Below are positions 21,107 through 30,398 of a stretch of DNA of 64,000 nucleotides, piece after piece (position 1 is the first letter of the stretch; every line of letters starts with the position of its first letter). The stretch lies in the NCBI RefSeq assembly GCF_001667925.1, contig NZ_LZJR01000096.1:1-64000 (forward strand). Reading direction: 5' to 3'. The stretch is from Mycobacterium sp. E2479 (GTDB taxonomy: Bacteria; Actinomycetota; Actinomycetes; Mycobacteriales; Mycobacteriaceae). The notes under the pieces are model-generated. The model was not told the origin of the DNA, did not search any database, and worked only from the letters and a program-made list of their open reading frames with translations. A program made the translations under genes and the position numbers.

Positions 21107-22680
21107 GCGCTGTCGATGAGCGGCCGGTCCAGGCGTCGACATCCGTGGGGCCCTCGGGTCGATGGCGGGCGCTGCTGCTGGCCGCGGTGGCGGCGTGCGC
21201 GGCCTGCGGCATCATCTACGAACTCGCGCTGCTGACGCTGTCGGCCAGTCTCGACGGCGGCGGGATCGTCGCCACCTCCCTGATCGTCGCGGGCTACATC
21301 GCCGCGCTGGGCGTGGGCGCCCTGCTGGTCAAACCGCTACTGGCGCACGCCGCGATCACCTTCATCGCCGTCGAGGCGCTGCTGGGCATCATCGGTGGCC
21401 TGTCGGCGGCGGCGCTATACGTGGTGTTCGCGTTCCTGGACGGGTCCGACTCGTCGACGTGGGTGCTCGCGGCGAGCACGGCGCTCATCGGCGGCCTGGT
21501 GGGCGCCGAGGTGCCGCTGCTGATGACGCTGCTGCAAGGTGGTCGGATCGCGGGCGCGGCCGATGCCGGGCGGACGCTGGCCAACCTCAACGCCGCCGAC
21601 TACCTGGGCGCGTTGCTGGGCGGGCTGGTCTGGCCCTTCCTGCTGCTGCCGCAGTTGGGGATGATCCGCGGTGCGGCGGCCACCGGCATGATCAACCTGG
21701 CGGCCGCCGCCGTCGTAGCGATTTTCCTGTTGCGCCAAGTGGTTTCGACCCGGCAGCTGGTGCTGGCGCTGTGCGCGCTGGCCGCCGCCGCGGGGCTGCT
21801 CGGCACCCTGTTGCTGTGTTCGGCCGACATCGAAACAACAAGCAGGCAAAGGCTTTACGCCGACCCGATCATCGCCTACCGGCACACCGCCTATCAGGAG
21901 ATCGTGGTGACTCGCCGCGGCAACGACACCCGGCTGTATCTCAATGGTGGGCTGCAGTTCTCCACCCGAGACGAGTACCGCTACACCGAAAGCCTCGTCT
22001 ACCCCGCCCTGGGTAACGGTGCGCGTTCGGTGCTGGTACTTGGCGGTGGAGACGGCCTGGCGGCCCGCGAATTGCTGCGCCAGCCAAGCGTTTCCAAGAT
22101 CGTGCAGGTCGAGCTCGATCCCGCGGTGATCGACATCGCGCGCACCACGTTGCGCGCCGCCAATGCCGGCTCGCTGGACAACCCGCGGGTGGGCGTGCTG
22201 ACCGAGGACGCGATGAACTGGTTGCGCGGACCGAACGTGGACCGCTTCGACGCGGTGATCGTCGACCTTCCCGACCCCGACACACCCGTGCTGGGCCGGC
22301 TGTACTCGACGGAGTTCTACGCGCTGGTCGCCCGGGCGCTGGCTCCCGGCGGGCTGATGGTGGTGCAGGCGGGCAGTCCCTTCTCCACCCCGACGGCGTA
22401 CTGGCGCACGGTTTCGACGATCCGGGCGGCCGGCTACGCGGTCACGCCGTATCACGTGCACGTACCGACGTTCGGTGACTGGGGATTCGCCCTGGCACAA
22501 CGGGCCGACCTGGCACCCGCACCGAAGGTGCCCGGCAATGCGCCCCCGTTGCGTTACCTCAACCAGCAGGTGCTCGACGCCGCCGGTGTCTTCTCCAGCG
22601 ACATCGGGCCCCGTCCGGTGGAGCCGTCGACCCTGGACAATCCGCGCATCGTCGAGGACATGCGGCACGGGTACGACTAG
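21103..22680 (+). CDS. speE: Membrane-bound spermidine synthase-like protein (Rv2601/SpeE-like)
   Basis: A 525-aa fusion. The N-terminal half has about seven transmembrane helices ([13 protein letters not shown], then several Ala/Leu-rich helices). The C-terminal half is a class I methyltransferase-fold domain of the spermidine synthase family with [16 protein letters not shown] and [16 protein letters not shown]. The gate/substrate region [14 protein letters not shown] is present. The usual name is SpeE, but the membrane fusion and the conserved partners (DUF4178, DUF2617, DUF4247, DUF350) suggest that the true substrate may differ from putrescine. Its stop abuts the yebC stop on the opposite strand with no gap. 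Confidence 0.85.
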   Translation: MSAVDERPVQASTSVGPSGRWRALLLAAVAACAACGIIYELALLTLSASLDGGGIVATSLIVAGYIAALGVGALLVKPLLAHAAITFIAVEALLGIIGGLSAAALYVVFAFLDGSDSSTWVLAASTALIGGLVGAEVPLLMTLLQGGRIAGAADAGRTLANLNAADYLGALLGGLVWPFLLLPQLGMIRGAAATGMINLAAAAVVAIFLLRQVVSTRQLVLALCALAAAAGLLGTLLLCSADIETTSRQRLYADPIIAYRHTAYQEIVVTRRGNDTRLYLNGGLQFSTRDEYRYTESLVYPALGNGARSVLVLGGGDGLAARELLRQPSVSKIVQVELDPAVIDIARTTLRAANAGSLDNPRVGVLTEDAMNWLRGPNVDRFDAVIVDLPDPDTPVLGRLYSTEFYALVARALAPGGLMVVQAGSPFSTPTAYWRTVSTIRAAGYAVTPYHVHVPTFGDWGFALAQRADLAPAPKVPGNAPPLRYLNQQVLDAAGVFSSDIGPRPVEPSTLDNPRIVEDMRHGYD

Positions 22681-23436
22681 TTACTCCTCGTCGAGGGCGG
22701 CGAGCACCTCGTCGGACAGGTCGACATTGGTCCAGACGTTCTGCACGTCGTCGCTGTCCTCCAGCGCGTCGACCAGCTTGAACACCTTCCGCGCGCCGTC
22801 GACGTCGACCGGCACGCTCACGGACGGCTGGAAGCTGGCCTCGGCCGATTCATAGTCGATGCCGGCGTCCTGCAGTGCGGTACGCACCGCCACCAGGTCG
22901 GTCGGTTCGGAGATGACCTCGAAGCTGTCACCGAGGTCGTTGACGTCCTCGGCGCCGGCATCCAGCACGGCGGCCAGCACATCGTCTTCGGTGAGTCCGT
23001 TCTTTTCCAGCGTGACGACGCCCTTGCGGGTGAACAGGTAGGACACCGATCCGGGATCGGCCATGTTGCCGCCGTTGCGGGTCACCGCCACCCGGACCTC
23101 GCCGGCCGCGCGGTTGCGGTTGTCGGTGAGGCACTCGATCAGCACCGCAACGCCATTGGGCCCGTAACCCTCGTACATGATGGTCTGGTAGTCGGCGCCG
23201 CCGGCTTCCTCGCCCGCGCCCCGCTTGCGGGCGCGCTCGATGTTGTCGTTGGGCACCGACGTCTTCTTCGCCTTCTGGATCGCGTCGTACAGCGTCGGGT
23301 TGCCCGCCGGGTCACCACCGCCGGTACGGGCGGCGACCTCGATGTTCTTGATCAGCCGGGCAAATTCCTTGCCGCGGCGCGCGTCTTTGACGGCCTTCTG
23401 GTGCTTGGTGGTGGCCCACTTGGAATGGCCGCTCAT
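22681..23436 (-). CDS. YebC/PmpR family regulatory protein
   Basis: A 251-aa soluble protein with the TACO1/YebC signature: N-terminal [20 protein letters not shown], then [16 protein letters not shown] and [15 protein letters not shown]. Members bind DNA or assist ribosomes on difficult sequences, depending on the lineage; which applies here cannot be told from sequence. The position next to pdxT matches Rv2603c. It ends directly against the speE-like stop. Confidence 0.93.
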   Translation of the reverse strand: MSGHSKWATTKHQKAVKDARRGKEFARLIKNIEVAARTGGGDPAGNPTLYDAIQKAKKTSVPNDNIERARKRGAGEEAGGADYQTIMYEGYGPNGVAVLIECLTDNRNRAAGEVRVAVTRNGGNMADPGSVSYLFTRKGVVTLEKNGLTEDDVLAAVLDAGAEDVNDLGDSFEVISEPTDLVAVRTALQDAGIDYESAEASFQPSVSVPVDVDGARKVFKLVDALEDSDDVQNVWTNVDLSDEVLAALDEE

Positions 23437-23624
23437 CGCTGTCCTATCTCCAATGTCCTCTTGTTTTTGTGGCCAGACGAGTCTACGTGTGCGGCCGGGG
23501 CGGCTTGCCCGGCCACTACCCGGCCGTCCCAGCGGCTCCAGGCGTCACAGCTGGGCGGGGACGTGCGGCGTGCCCAAGTTGCTAGCACCGCCGCGCCGGC
23601 AGCCGCCGGCCGCGCGCACGCTCC

Positions 23625-24215
23625 TCAGCCGGTGACGAGGTCGACGAACAGGTGGTGGATGCGCCGGTCACCGGTCATCTCGGGGTGAAACGCGGTGGCC
23701 AGCTTGCGGCCCTGCTTCACCGCGACGACGTGGCCGGCCGCGTTGGCCAGCACCTCGACGTCGTCACCGACGCGTTCGACCCAGGGGGCCCGGATGAATA
23801 CCGCGCGCACCGGATCGCTCAGCCCCGCGAACGGGATGTCACCCTCGAACGAGTCGACCTGTCGACCAAAAGCGTTGCGCCGCACCGTCATATCGATCGC
23901 GCGCAGCGGCAGCGCCTCGCGCCCGCCGGCACCGGCGTCGAGGATCTCGCTGGCCAGCAGGATCATCCCGGCGCAGGCGCCGTAGGCGGGCAGCCCGTCG
24001 GCCAACAGGCCCCGCAACGGCTCCAGCAGGCCGAGGTCGAGCAGCAGGTGGCTCATGGTGGTCGATTCCCCGCCCGGGATCACCAACCCGTCCACCGCCT
24101 CGAGCTCGCTGCGCCGGCGCACCGGCATCGCCTCGGCTCCCGCCTCGCGAAGGGCCGCCAGGTGCTCACGGGTGTCGCCCTGCAGCGCCAGTACTCCGAT
24201 CCGCGGCGCGTTCAC
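23625..24215 (-). CDS. pdxT: Pyridoxal 5'-phosphate synthase glutaminase subunit PdxT
   Basis: Class I glutamine amidotransferase that feeds ammonia to PdxS for PLP synthesis. From the GTG at 24215 it is 196 aa. The catalytic Cys is at ~81 in YGACAGMIL, the His/Glu pair is in FHPEMTGD, and the family motif [12 protein letters not shown] is present. The start overlaps the tesB stop (GTGA). Longer in-frame starts pass through tesB in another frame and are rejected. Confidence 0.95.
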   Translation of the reverse strand: MNAPRIGVLALQGDTREHLAALREAGAEAMPVRRRSELEAVDGLVIPGGESTTMSHLLLDLGLLEPLRGLLADGLPAYGACAGMILLASEILDAGAGGREALPLRAIDMTVRRNAFGRQVDSFEGDIPFAGLSDPVRAVFIRAPWVERVGDDVEVLANAAGHVVAVKQGRKLATAFHPEMTGDRRIHHLFVDLVTG

Positions 24216-25057
24216 TGCTTGGTCGGCTGGTACCCGCGCTTGAAGCGGGTCAGCCCCTCCTGCATGACCGCCGCGACCATCTCGCCGGACTGGGTGAAAA
24301 TCTTGCCCTGGCACAGCGAACGGCCGCCGCTGGCCGACGGCGAACTCTGGTCGTAGAGCAGCCACTCGTCGGCCCGGAACGCCCGCATGAACCACATCGC
24401 GTGGTCCAGCGACGCCACCTGCAGGTGCTCCCGCACGTCGAGGTGGGTGACCTGCGCCGATCCCAGCAGCGTCAGGTCGCTCATGTAGGCCAGCGCGCAG
24501 ATGTGCAGCACCGGGTCGTCCGGCAGCGGGTCGCGGTGGCGGAACCACACCTGCTGCTGGGAGGCCTTGCCCGGCGACAGCTGCAGTTGGTCGCGGGGCA
24601 CGATGCAGACGTCCCATTCCTCGAATTGCTTGAAGCCGGCGTCGTCGAACACTTTGATCGAGTCCAAGCCGGGTAGCCCGTCGGGTGGCGGAGCCGCCGG
24701 CATGACGTCCTGGTGATGGATGCCTTCCTGATCGGTCTGGAAGGACGCCCCCATGCTGAAGATGATCTCGCCGTGCTGAACGGCGTTGACCCGCCGGGTG
24801 GCGAACGAGCCGCCGTCGCGAGTGCGTTCGACGAGGAAGACCGTGGGCTCGGTGGCGTCCCCGGGCCGCAGGAAGTAGCCGTGCAGCGAGTGCACCTGAT
24901 AGCGCGGCTCCACGGTGCGCACCGCCGAGACCAGCGACTGACCCGCCACGTGGCCGCCGAACGTGCGCTGGAAATATCCCGACTCCGGGCTGAACATCCG
25001 TCCGCGGTAGATGTTGACCTCGAGTTGCTCGAGATCGAGGATCTCTTCGATCGCCAC
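24212..25057 (-). CDS. tesB: Acyl-CoA thioesterase II (TesB-type)
   Basis: Double-hotdog thioesterase that hydrolyses acyl-CoA to free acid and CoA. The 281-aa product shows family features ([63 protein letters not shown]). The GTG at 25057 is preferred because it gives the M. tuberculosis TesB2-like start; an overlapping TTG at 25060 is one codon upstream. It is embedded between pdxS (14 bases upstream) and pdxT (4-base overlap), an unexplained but conserved arrangement. Confidence 0.94.
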   Translation of the reverse strand: MAIEEILDLEQLEVNIYRGRMFSPESGYFQRTFGGHVAGQSLVSAVRTVEPRYQVHSLHGYFLRPGDATEPTVFLVERTRDGGSFATRRVNAVQHGEIIFSMGASFQTDQEGIHHQDVMPAAPPPDGLPGLDSIKVFDDAGFKQFEEWDVCIVPRDQLQLSPGKASQQQVWFRHRDPLPDDPVLHICALAYMSDLTLLGSAQVTHLDVREHLQVASLDHAMWFMRAFRADEWLLYDQSSPSASGGRSLCQGKIFTQSGEMVAAVMQEGLTRFKRGYQPTKQ

Positions 25058-25071
25058 CAATAGCCCCGGGC

Positions 25072-25977
25072 TTACCAGCCGCGTTCGGCGAGGCGGTGCG
25101 GCTGCGCGATCTGCTCGACGTTGATGCCCACCATCGGCTCGCCCAACCCGCGCGACACCTTGGCCAGCACGTCGGGGTCGTCGTAGAAGGTGGTGGCCTT
25201 GACGATCGCGGCGGCGCGGTGCTCGGGCGCACCGGATTTGAAGATGCCCGAGCCGACGAACACGCCCTCGGCGCCGAGCTGCATCATCATCGCCGCGTCG
25301 GCGGGGGTGGCGATGCCGCCCGCGGTGAACAGCGTAACCGGCAGCTTGCCCGCCCGGGCCACCTCGACGACGAGTTCGTAGGGGGCCTGCAATTCCTTTG
25401 CCGCAACGTACAACTCGTCCTCGGACAGCGACGTCAGGCGGCGGATCTCGCCGCCGATCGCCCGCATGTGCGTGGTCGCGTTGGAGACGTCACCGGTGCC
25501 CGCTTCGCCCTTGGAGCGGATCATGGCCGCGCCCTCGCTGATGCGGCGCAGCGCCTCACCGAGGTTGGTCGCCCCGCACACGAACGGCACGGTGAACTTC
25601 CACTTGTCGATGTGGTGGGTGTAGTCCGCGGGGGTGAGCACCTCGGACTCGTCGACGTAGTCCACGCCGAGGCTCTGCAGGATCTGCGCCTCGACGAAGT
25701 GGCCGATGCGGGCCTTGGCCATCACCGGGATGGTCACGGCAGCGATGATGCCCTCGATCATGTCGGGGTCGCTCATCCGCGACACCCCGCCCTGCGCGCG
25801 GATATCGGCGGGCACCCGTTCCAGCGCCATGACAGCGACGGCGCCGGCGCCCTCGGCGATCTTGGCCTGCTCGGGAGTGACGACGTCCATGATGACGCCG
25901 CCCTTGAGCATCTCGGCCATGCCCCGTTTGACGCGCGCCGTTCCGGTTCGCCCGTTGCTCGGGTGGGCGGTATTCAC
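25072..25977 (-). CDS. pdxS: Pyridoxal 5'-phosphate synthase subunit PdxS
   Basis: TIM-barrel PLP synthase that condenses ribose 5-phosphate, glyceraldehyde 3-phosphate and ammonia from PdxT. The 301-aa product has the catalytic lysine at ~88 in [10 protein letters not shown] and the phosphate-binding motif [13 protein letters not shown]. It is first in the pdxS-tesB-pdxT operon. pdxH, which I recall next to pdxS in M. tuberculosis, is not present here. Confidence 0.97.
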   Translation of the reverse strand: MNTAHPSNGRTGTARVKRGMAEMLKGGVIMDVVTPEQAKIAEGAGAVAVMALERVPADIRAQGGVSRMSDPDMIEGIIAAVTIPVMAKARIGHFVEAQILQSLGVDYVDESEVLTPADYTHHIDKWKFTVPFVCGATNLGEALRRISEGAAMIRSKGEAGTGDVSNATTHMRAIGGEIRRLTSLSEDELYVAAKELQAPYELVVEVARAGKLPVTLFTAGGIATPADAAMMMQLGAEGVFVGSGIFKSGAPEHRAAAIVKATTFYDDPDVLAKVSRGLGEPMVGINVEQIAQPHRLAERGW

Positions 25978-26046
25978 TGCTTGATCTCCTTCAACGGTTG
26001 TCGACCCAGTCTAATGAGGCGGTTTGGCCCGCGTTGACCGGCGCAG

Positions 26047-27078
26047 TCAGCGGATGGAAAGCAGCGGCCCGGGGGTGCGGCCGCCGGCGAGCGCGGCTGC
26101 GTCGGTGAGCAGTCCGGATAGTTGCGTGGGGTACACCGTCTCCCCCGCCGCGACGAGTTGGGCGATGTCGGCAGCGTCACACCAGCGGTGGCCGTGGATG
26201 TAGCTGCGTTCGAGATCGGTTCGTCCGGTGCGCGACGGCTCGAACCGGCGGGTGCGGTAGACGAAGTAGAACTCCTCGCTGTCGATCAGCGAGCCGTTGA
26301 ACTCGAAGACCTCGTCGCGCCGCCACACCGGCCCCACCAGCTCCGCCGGCGTGACCCGCAGACCGGTTTCCTCGGCCAGCTCCCGTGCGGCGGCCTCGGC
26401 GAGCCGTTCGCCTTGCTGCACTTCGCCGCCCACCGTGAACCACCACTTCGGCGCGTGCTGAGCGAGCGCGGGGTCCGATCCGCACAGCAGCAGTACCGCA
26501 CCGGTGTCGTCGAGCAGCACGATGCGCGCCGAGGTTCGGTGGTTGAGGACTCCTTCAAAGCCCAAGGCTCCGTGGGCCAGCGCGTGCGGCCGCTCGACAA
26601 TCTCGAAATAACTGGGCAGCCCGGCGGTCCCGCCCAGGTGAAACAACCGCACCAGGGGCCGTTCGGCCAGCGCCAGGGTGTCCCGGACCGCGTCGTTGTG
26701 GAAGCGGCGGGCCAGCACCACCCGGGCCTCGGCATCGGCCAGCTCGGCGATCAGACCGGCGGGCAGCGATGCCGGATCGACGACGGCCAACGCGGCCGAC
26801 AGCTCGTTCTCGGCGTTCTCCCGCGCATGCCGCGGTGCCGCCTCGGCGGCGTCGGCAAGCGCCGCCAGCCGCCGACCTTCGGACGCACCACCGTAGGCGT
26901 CGATCGCGACTGCGCGCGACACCACCGCGCGCCGTGCCAGTGCACCGTCGAGCGCCTGCCACGACAAGTCGTAACGGACGTGCAGGCGATCCAGCCTGTT
27001 CGCCGTCCGGTAGGCCCAGACGCCGAAGAGCGCCAGCACCGCGACCAACACCGCGATGGCGACAACCAGCCATGTCAT
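26047..27078 (-). CDS. Membrane-anchored NUDIX hydrolase (Rv2609c-like)
   Basis: A 343-aa protein with one N-terminal transmembrane helix (residues ~3-24), a ~150-residue helical region, and a C-terminal NUDIX domain. The NUDIX box is complete: G219-x5-E225-x7-R-E-L-x-E-E-x-G-L at ~219-241. It should hydrolyse a nucleoside-diphosphate-linked substrate at the membrane; the substrate is unknown. The ATG at 27078 shares its A with the pimA stop, so it is translationally coupled to mannoside synthesis. This suggests, but does not prove, a role in clearing GDP-mannose- or CDP-lipid-type compounds. Confidence 0.88.
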   Translation of the reverse strand: MTWLVVAIAVLVAVLALFGVWAYRTANRLDRLHVRYDLSWQALDGALARRAVVSRAVAIDAYGGASEGRRLAALADAAEAAPRHARENAENELSAALAVVDPASLPAGLIAELADAEARVVLARRFHNDAVRDTLALAERPLVRLFHLGGTAGLPSYFEIVERPHALAHGALGFEGVLNHRTSARIVLLDDTGAVLLLCGSDPALAQHAPKWWFTVGGEVQQGERLAEAAARELAEETGLRVTPAELVGPVWRRDEVFEFNGSLIDSEEFYFVYRTRRFEPSRTGRTDLERSYIHGHRWCDAADIAQLVAAGETVYPTQLSGLLTDAAALAGGRTPGPLLSIR

Positions 27079-28202
27079 CAACTGGCCACCTCGACCTTTG
27101 CGCCTGACGCGGCGACCGTTTCGTAAACCCGCATGATCTGACTGGCCACCACCGACCAGTCGTAACGCCGAACAGCTGACGAGCCGGCCGTCACATAGCG
27201 TTCCCGCAGCACATCATCCTCCAGCACCGCGATCAGCGCATCGGCAAGCGCGTCGCCGTCGCCGACAGGTACCAGGCATCCCACGTCGCCGCCCCGCAGC
27301 ACGCGACGGAAGGCGTCCAGATCGCTCGCCACCACCGGGGTGCCGGCGGCCAGCGCCTCGACCAGGACGATGCCGAAACTCTCCCCGCCGAGGTTGGGCG
27401 CGCAATACACGTCCGCGCTGCGCATCGCTGAGGCCTTTCCGTCGTCGTCGACCTGGCCGAGAAAACGGATGTGGTCCACCAGTTCGCCTGCCTGGGCGCG
27501 CAATTGGTCCTCGTCGCCGCGACCGACGACCAACAGCTGCACGTCGGCAAACCGCTCGGCCAGGCCCGGCAGCGCGTCGAGCAGCACCGACATGCCCTTG
27601 CGGGGCTCGTCGTAGCGGCCCAAGAACAGCACCGTCTTGCCGGGGCGCGGGTAGCCGTCCAGGTAGGGGGCCGAGGCGAACGAGGCGACGTCGACGCCGT
27701 TCGGGATCTCCACCGCATCGGTGCCCAGCGCCTCCATCTGCCAGCGCCGGGCCAAATCGGAGACCGCGATGCGGCCGACGATCTTCTCGTGCATCGGGCG
27801 CAGGATCCCTTGAAACACCGTCAGCGTCAGCGATTTGGTGGTCGACGTGTGGAACGTGGCGACGATCGGACCCTCGGCGATGTTCAGGGCCAACATGGAC
27901 AGGCTCGGCGCGTTGGGCTCGTGCAGGTGCAGCACGTCGAAATCGCCTTCGGCGAGCCATTTTTTCACCTTGCGGTGGGTGGCCGGCCCGAACCGCAGCC
28001 GGGCCACCGACCCGTTGTAGGGAATCGGGACCGCCTTGCCCGCCGAGACGACGTAGTCGGGAAGCGCGGCGTGCGGCGAGGCCGGCGCGAGCACGCTGAC
28101 GTCGTGCCCGCGGGCGCGCATCACCTCGGCCAGCTGGAGGACGTGCGATTGCACCCCGCCCGGAACGTCGAACGAGTAGGGGCAGACCATCCCGATCCGC
28201 AT
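27078..28202 (-). CDS. pimA: Phosphatidylinositol alpha-mannosyltransferase PimA
   Basis: GT4 glycosyltransferase that adds the first mannose from GDP-mannose to phosphatidylinositol at the inner face of the membrane. From the ATG at 28202 it is 374 aa. Visible features are the N-terminal GT-B start RIGMVCPYSFDVPGGVQSHV, the membrane/donor region PNAPSLSM and the C-terminal E-x7-E motif in GGESFGIVLVEALAAG. The ATG shares one base with the patA stop. The upstream in-frame extension to 28253 lies inside patA and is rejected. Confidence 0.96.
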   Translation of the reverse strand: MRIGMVCPYSFDVPGGVQSHVLQLAEVMRARGHDVSVLAPASPHAALPDYVVSAGKAVPIPYNGSVARLRFGPATHRKVKKWLAEGDFDVLHLHEPNAPSLSMLALNIAEGPIVATFHTSTTKSLTLTVFQGILRPMHEKIVGRIAVSDLARRWQMEALGTDAVEIPNGVDVASFASAPYLDGYPRPGKTVLFLGRYDEPRKGMSVLLDALPGLAERFADVQLLVVGRGDEDQLRAQAGELVDHIRFLGQVDDDGKASAMRSADVYCAPNLGGESFGIVLVEALAAGTPVVASDLDAFRRVLRGGDVGCLVPVGDGDALADALIAVLEDDVLRERYVTAGSSAVRRYDWSVVASQIMRVYETVAASGAKVEVAS

Positions 28203-29182
28203 CAGGTTTCCTTCAGCCGGGCCTGCCTGGCTTCGGGCAGGTCGGCCAGCCACTGCGGCTGCATCATGTGCCAGTCCTCGGGACGGGCGGCGATGTTCTT
28301 CTCGAACTGATCGGCCATCGCCTGGGTGATGGCGCCAACGTCGCCGCTGGTGCAGTCCAGCGGGGACTGTATCCAGACGCCCCAGCCCCGGTCTTCGAAC
28401 CAGCAGTGCGCCGGCAGCAGAGCCGCCCCGGTCGCGATGGCGAGCTTCGCCGGGCCGGCCGGCAGCCGGGTGGGCTCACCGAAGAAGTCGACCTGCACGC
28501 CGGTGCGGGTGAGGTCGCGCTCGGCCATCAGGCACACGATCCGATTGTCCCGCAGCCGATCGCACAACACGTCGAACGGCGGCCGTTCTCCCCCGGACAG
28601 GGGCAGCACCTCGAAGCCGAGGCGTTCACGGTAGGCGATGAAGCGCCGGTAGAGCGATTCGGGTTTGAGCCGCTCGGCGACGGTGGTGAAGGTGCCGTGC
28701 GTTTGCGCCAGCCAAACCCCGGCCATGTCCCAGTTGCCGCTGTGCGGCAACGCGATCACCGCGCCGCGGCCGCTGGACAGCGCCGCCTCGATATGGTCTT
28801 GCCCGAGGACCGAGTCGTGCAGCTCGCGGCCCACGACGCCCAGGTCCATGCCCGGCAGGCGGAACGCCTCACGCCAGTAACGAGCGTAGGACGCCAGCGA
28901 GGCCCGCATCAGCGAGTCCGGCACGTCCTCGGGTGGCACCCCGACGACGCGAGCCAGATTCTTGCGCAGCTGGTCGGGGCCGCCGCCGCGAGCGGCATAA
29001 CGTGCGCCGGCCTCAAAGGCGTTGCGCGCGGCGAACTCCGGCATCGCACGCACCGCCATCCAGCCCGACGCGTAGGCCCAGTCGGCGCCCACCCCGCCCG
29101 TGACGCTACCCGCCAGCCGCCTCGCCAACTGGCGCAGCGGTTGTGCCCCAAGCTTTTTCAGGCCCGGTGGAGTGGGAATCAC
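28202..29182 (-). CDS. patA: Phosphatidylinositol mannoside acyltransferase PatA
   Basis: Transfers a fatty acyl chain to the mannose of PIM. The 326-aa product belongs to the LpxL/HtrB-like acyltransferases, and the H-x4-D catalytic motif is visible in LPHSGNWDMAG. Other matches are FTTVAERLKPESLY and CLMAERDLTRTGVQVDFFG. The GTG at 29182 overlaps the pgsA stop (GTGA) and gives the start VIPTPPGLKKLG; the longer frame to 29305 runs through pgsA and is rejected. Corresponds to Rv2611c. Confidence 0.94.
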   Translation of the reverse strand: MIPTPPGLKKLGAQPLRQLARRLAGSVTGGVGADWAYASGWMAVRAMPEFAARNAFEAGARYAARGGGPDQLRKNLARVVGVPPEDVPDSLMRASLASYARYWREAFRLPGMDLGVVGRELHDSVLGQDHIEAALSSGRGAVIALPHSGNWDMAGVWLAQTHGTFTTVAERLKPESLYRRFIAYRERLGFEVLPLSGGERPPFDVLCDRLRDNRIVCLMAERDLTRTGVQVDFFGEPTRLPAGPAKLAIATGAALLPAHCWFEDRGWGVWIQSPLDCTSGDVGAITQAMADQFEKNIAARPEDWHMMQPQWLADLPEARQARLKET

Positions 29183-29820
29183 GGCTCGCCCACCAGCCGG
29201 TCGGTCGCGCCCGGCGAGGTATGCACAGTGTGCAACCGCTGCGCACAGGTGACCAGGCTTGCCACCGCCAGCACCCACATCGCGACCGGCAGCGCGGGTG
29301 GCCACGCAATGAACGGCAGGTCGGACACGCCTGCGCCGACGAGCACGATGATCAGTCGTTCCGGCCGTTCGATCAGGCCGCCGTCGCCGCGCAACCCGCT
29401 GGCTTCGGCGCGGGCCTTGATATAGGAGATCACCTGCGAGGTGACCAGGCAGATCAACGTGGCGACCGCAAGTAGCTTGTCATGCAGGCCGAAGACGATC
29501 CACCACAGCAGCCCGCAGAACACCGCGCCGTCGCTGACCCGGTCACACGTGGCGTCCAGCACCGCGCCGAACCGGGTGCCGCCGCCGCGTTCCCGGGCCA
29601 TCGCACCGTCGAGCATGTCGAAGAGGACGAAGAACCAGACCACCAGCGTGCCGGCGAACAACTTGCCCATCGGGAACAGCGTCAACGCCCCGGCCACCGC
29701 GACGATGGTGCCCAAAATCGTGACGACGTCGGGGGTCAATCCCAGCCGCAGGCACGCCCGCGCGGTCGGAGTGGTCAGCCGCGCGAACGCCGCCCGCGAC
29801 AGGAACGGCATTTTGCTCAT
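29179..29820 (-). CDS. pgsA1: Phosphatidylinositol (phosphate) synthase PgsA1
   Basis: Integral membrane CDP-alcohol phosphotransferase that joins CDP-diacylglycerol to inositol (phosphate). The complete motif D-x2-D-G-x2-A-R-x8-G-x3-D-x3-D is visible across DMLDGAMARERGGG and FGAVLDATCD. The protein has about six hydrophobic helices. The ATG at 29820 gives [12 protein letters not shown], as in M. tuberculosis, and overlaps the HIT gene stop (ATGA); a start at 29835 is possible but less likely. It supplies the lipid used by PimA and PatA downstream. Confidence 0.96.
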   Translation of the reverse strand: MSKMPFLSRAAFARLTTPTARACLRLGLTPDVVTILGTIVAVAGALTLFPMGKLFAGTLVVWFFVLFDMLDGAMARERGGGTRFGAVLDATCDRVSDGAVFCGLLWWIVFGLHDKLLAVATLICLVTSQVISYIKARAEASGLRGDGGLIERPERLIIVLVGAGVSDLPFIAWPPALPVAMWVLAVASLVTCAQRLHTVHTSPGATDRLVGEP

Positions 29821-30398
29821 GGTTGTTTTGTCCACTCCGTGGCCAATAGCTGCCGCGTCTCGCGCAGCAACTGCGGGATCACCTTCGATCCTCCGATGAT
29901 GGTGATGAAGTTCGCGTCCCCACCCCAGCGCGGCACCACGTGCACGTGCAGGTGTTCGGCCAGTGACCCGCCGGCCGAGGTCCCCAGGTTCAGGCCGACA
30001 TTGAAACCGTGCGGCCGCGAGACGTTCTTGATGACGCGAATTGCCTTCTGAACGAAGGACATCAGTTCCGCGCTTTCCGGGTCGGTCAAATCTTCGAGCT
30101 CGGAGACCCGACGGTAGGGCACCACCATCAGGTGTCCGGGGTTGTAGGGATAGAGGTTGAGCACGGCATACACGAGCTCCCCGCGAGCGACCACCAGACC
30201 GTCTTCGTCGGCGAGGTGCGGTATGTCGGTGAACGGCTGCTCGGTTTTACCGTCGTCGCGCTTCATCGGCGCTTCGGCCAGGTACGTCATCCGATAGGGC
30301 GTCCACAACCGCTGCAGGTGATCTTGCTCGCCGACGCCGGTGTCCAGGATGGTGTCGTCGGCACCCTGCTCGGCAGGTTCGCGATCACTCACGGTCAC
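29817..30398 (-). CDS. HIT family protein, probable Ap4A phosphorylase (Rv2613c-like)
   Basis: A 193-aa HIT-domain nucleotide-binding protein with the histidine triad in [12 protein letters not shown]. The N-terminal [15 protein letters not shown] segment is typical of the mycobacterial branch, whose M. tuberculosis member I recall was shown to phosphorolyse diadenosine tetraphosphate. The start is GTG 30398, overlapping the thrS stop (GTGA); a second GTG two codons in is possible. Translational coupling to thrS makes sense because aminoacyl-tRNA synthetases can generate Ap4A. Confidence 0.92.
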   Translation of the reverse strand: MTVSDREPAEQGADDTILDTGVGEQDHLQRLWTPYRMTYLAEAPMKRDDGKTEQPFTDIPHLADEDGLVVARGELVYAVLNLYPYNPGHLMVVPYRRVSELEDLTDPESAELMSFVQKAIRVIKNVSRPHGFNVGLNLGTSAGGSLAEHLHVHVVPRWGGDANFITIIGGSKVIPQLLRETRQLLATEWTKQP

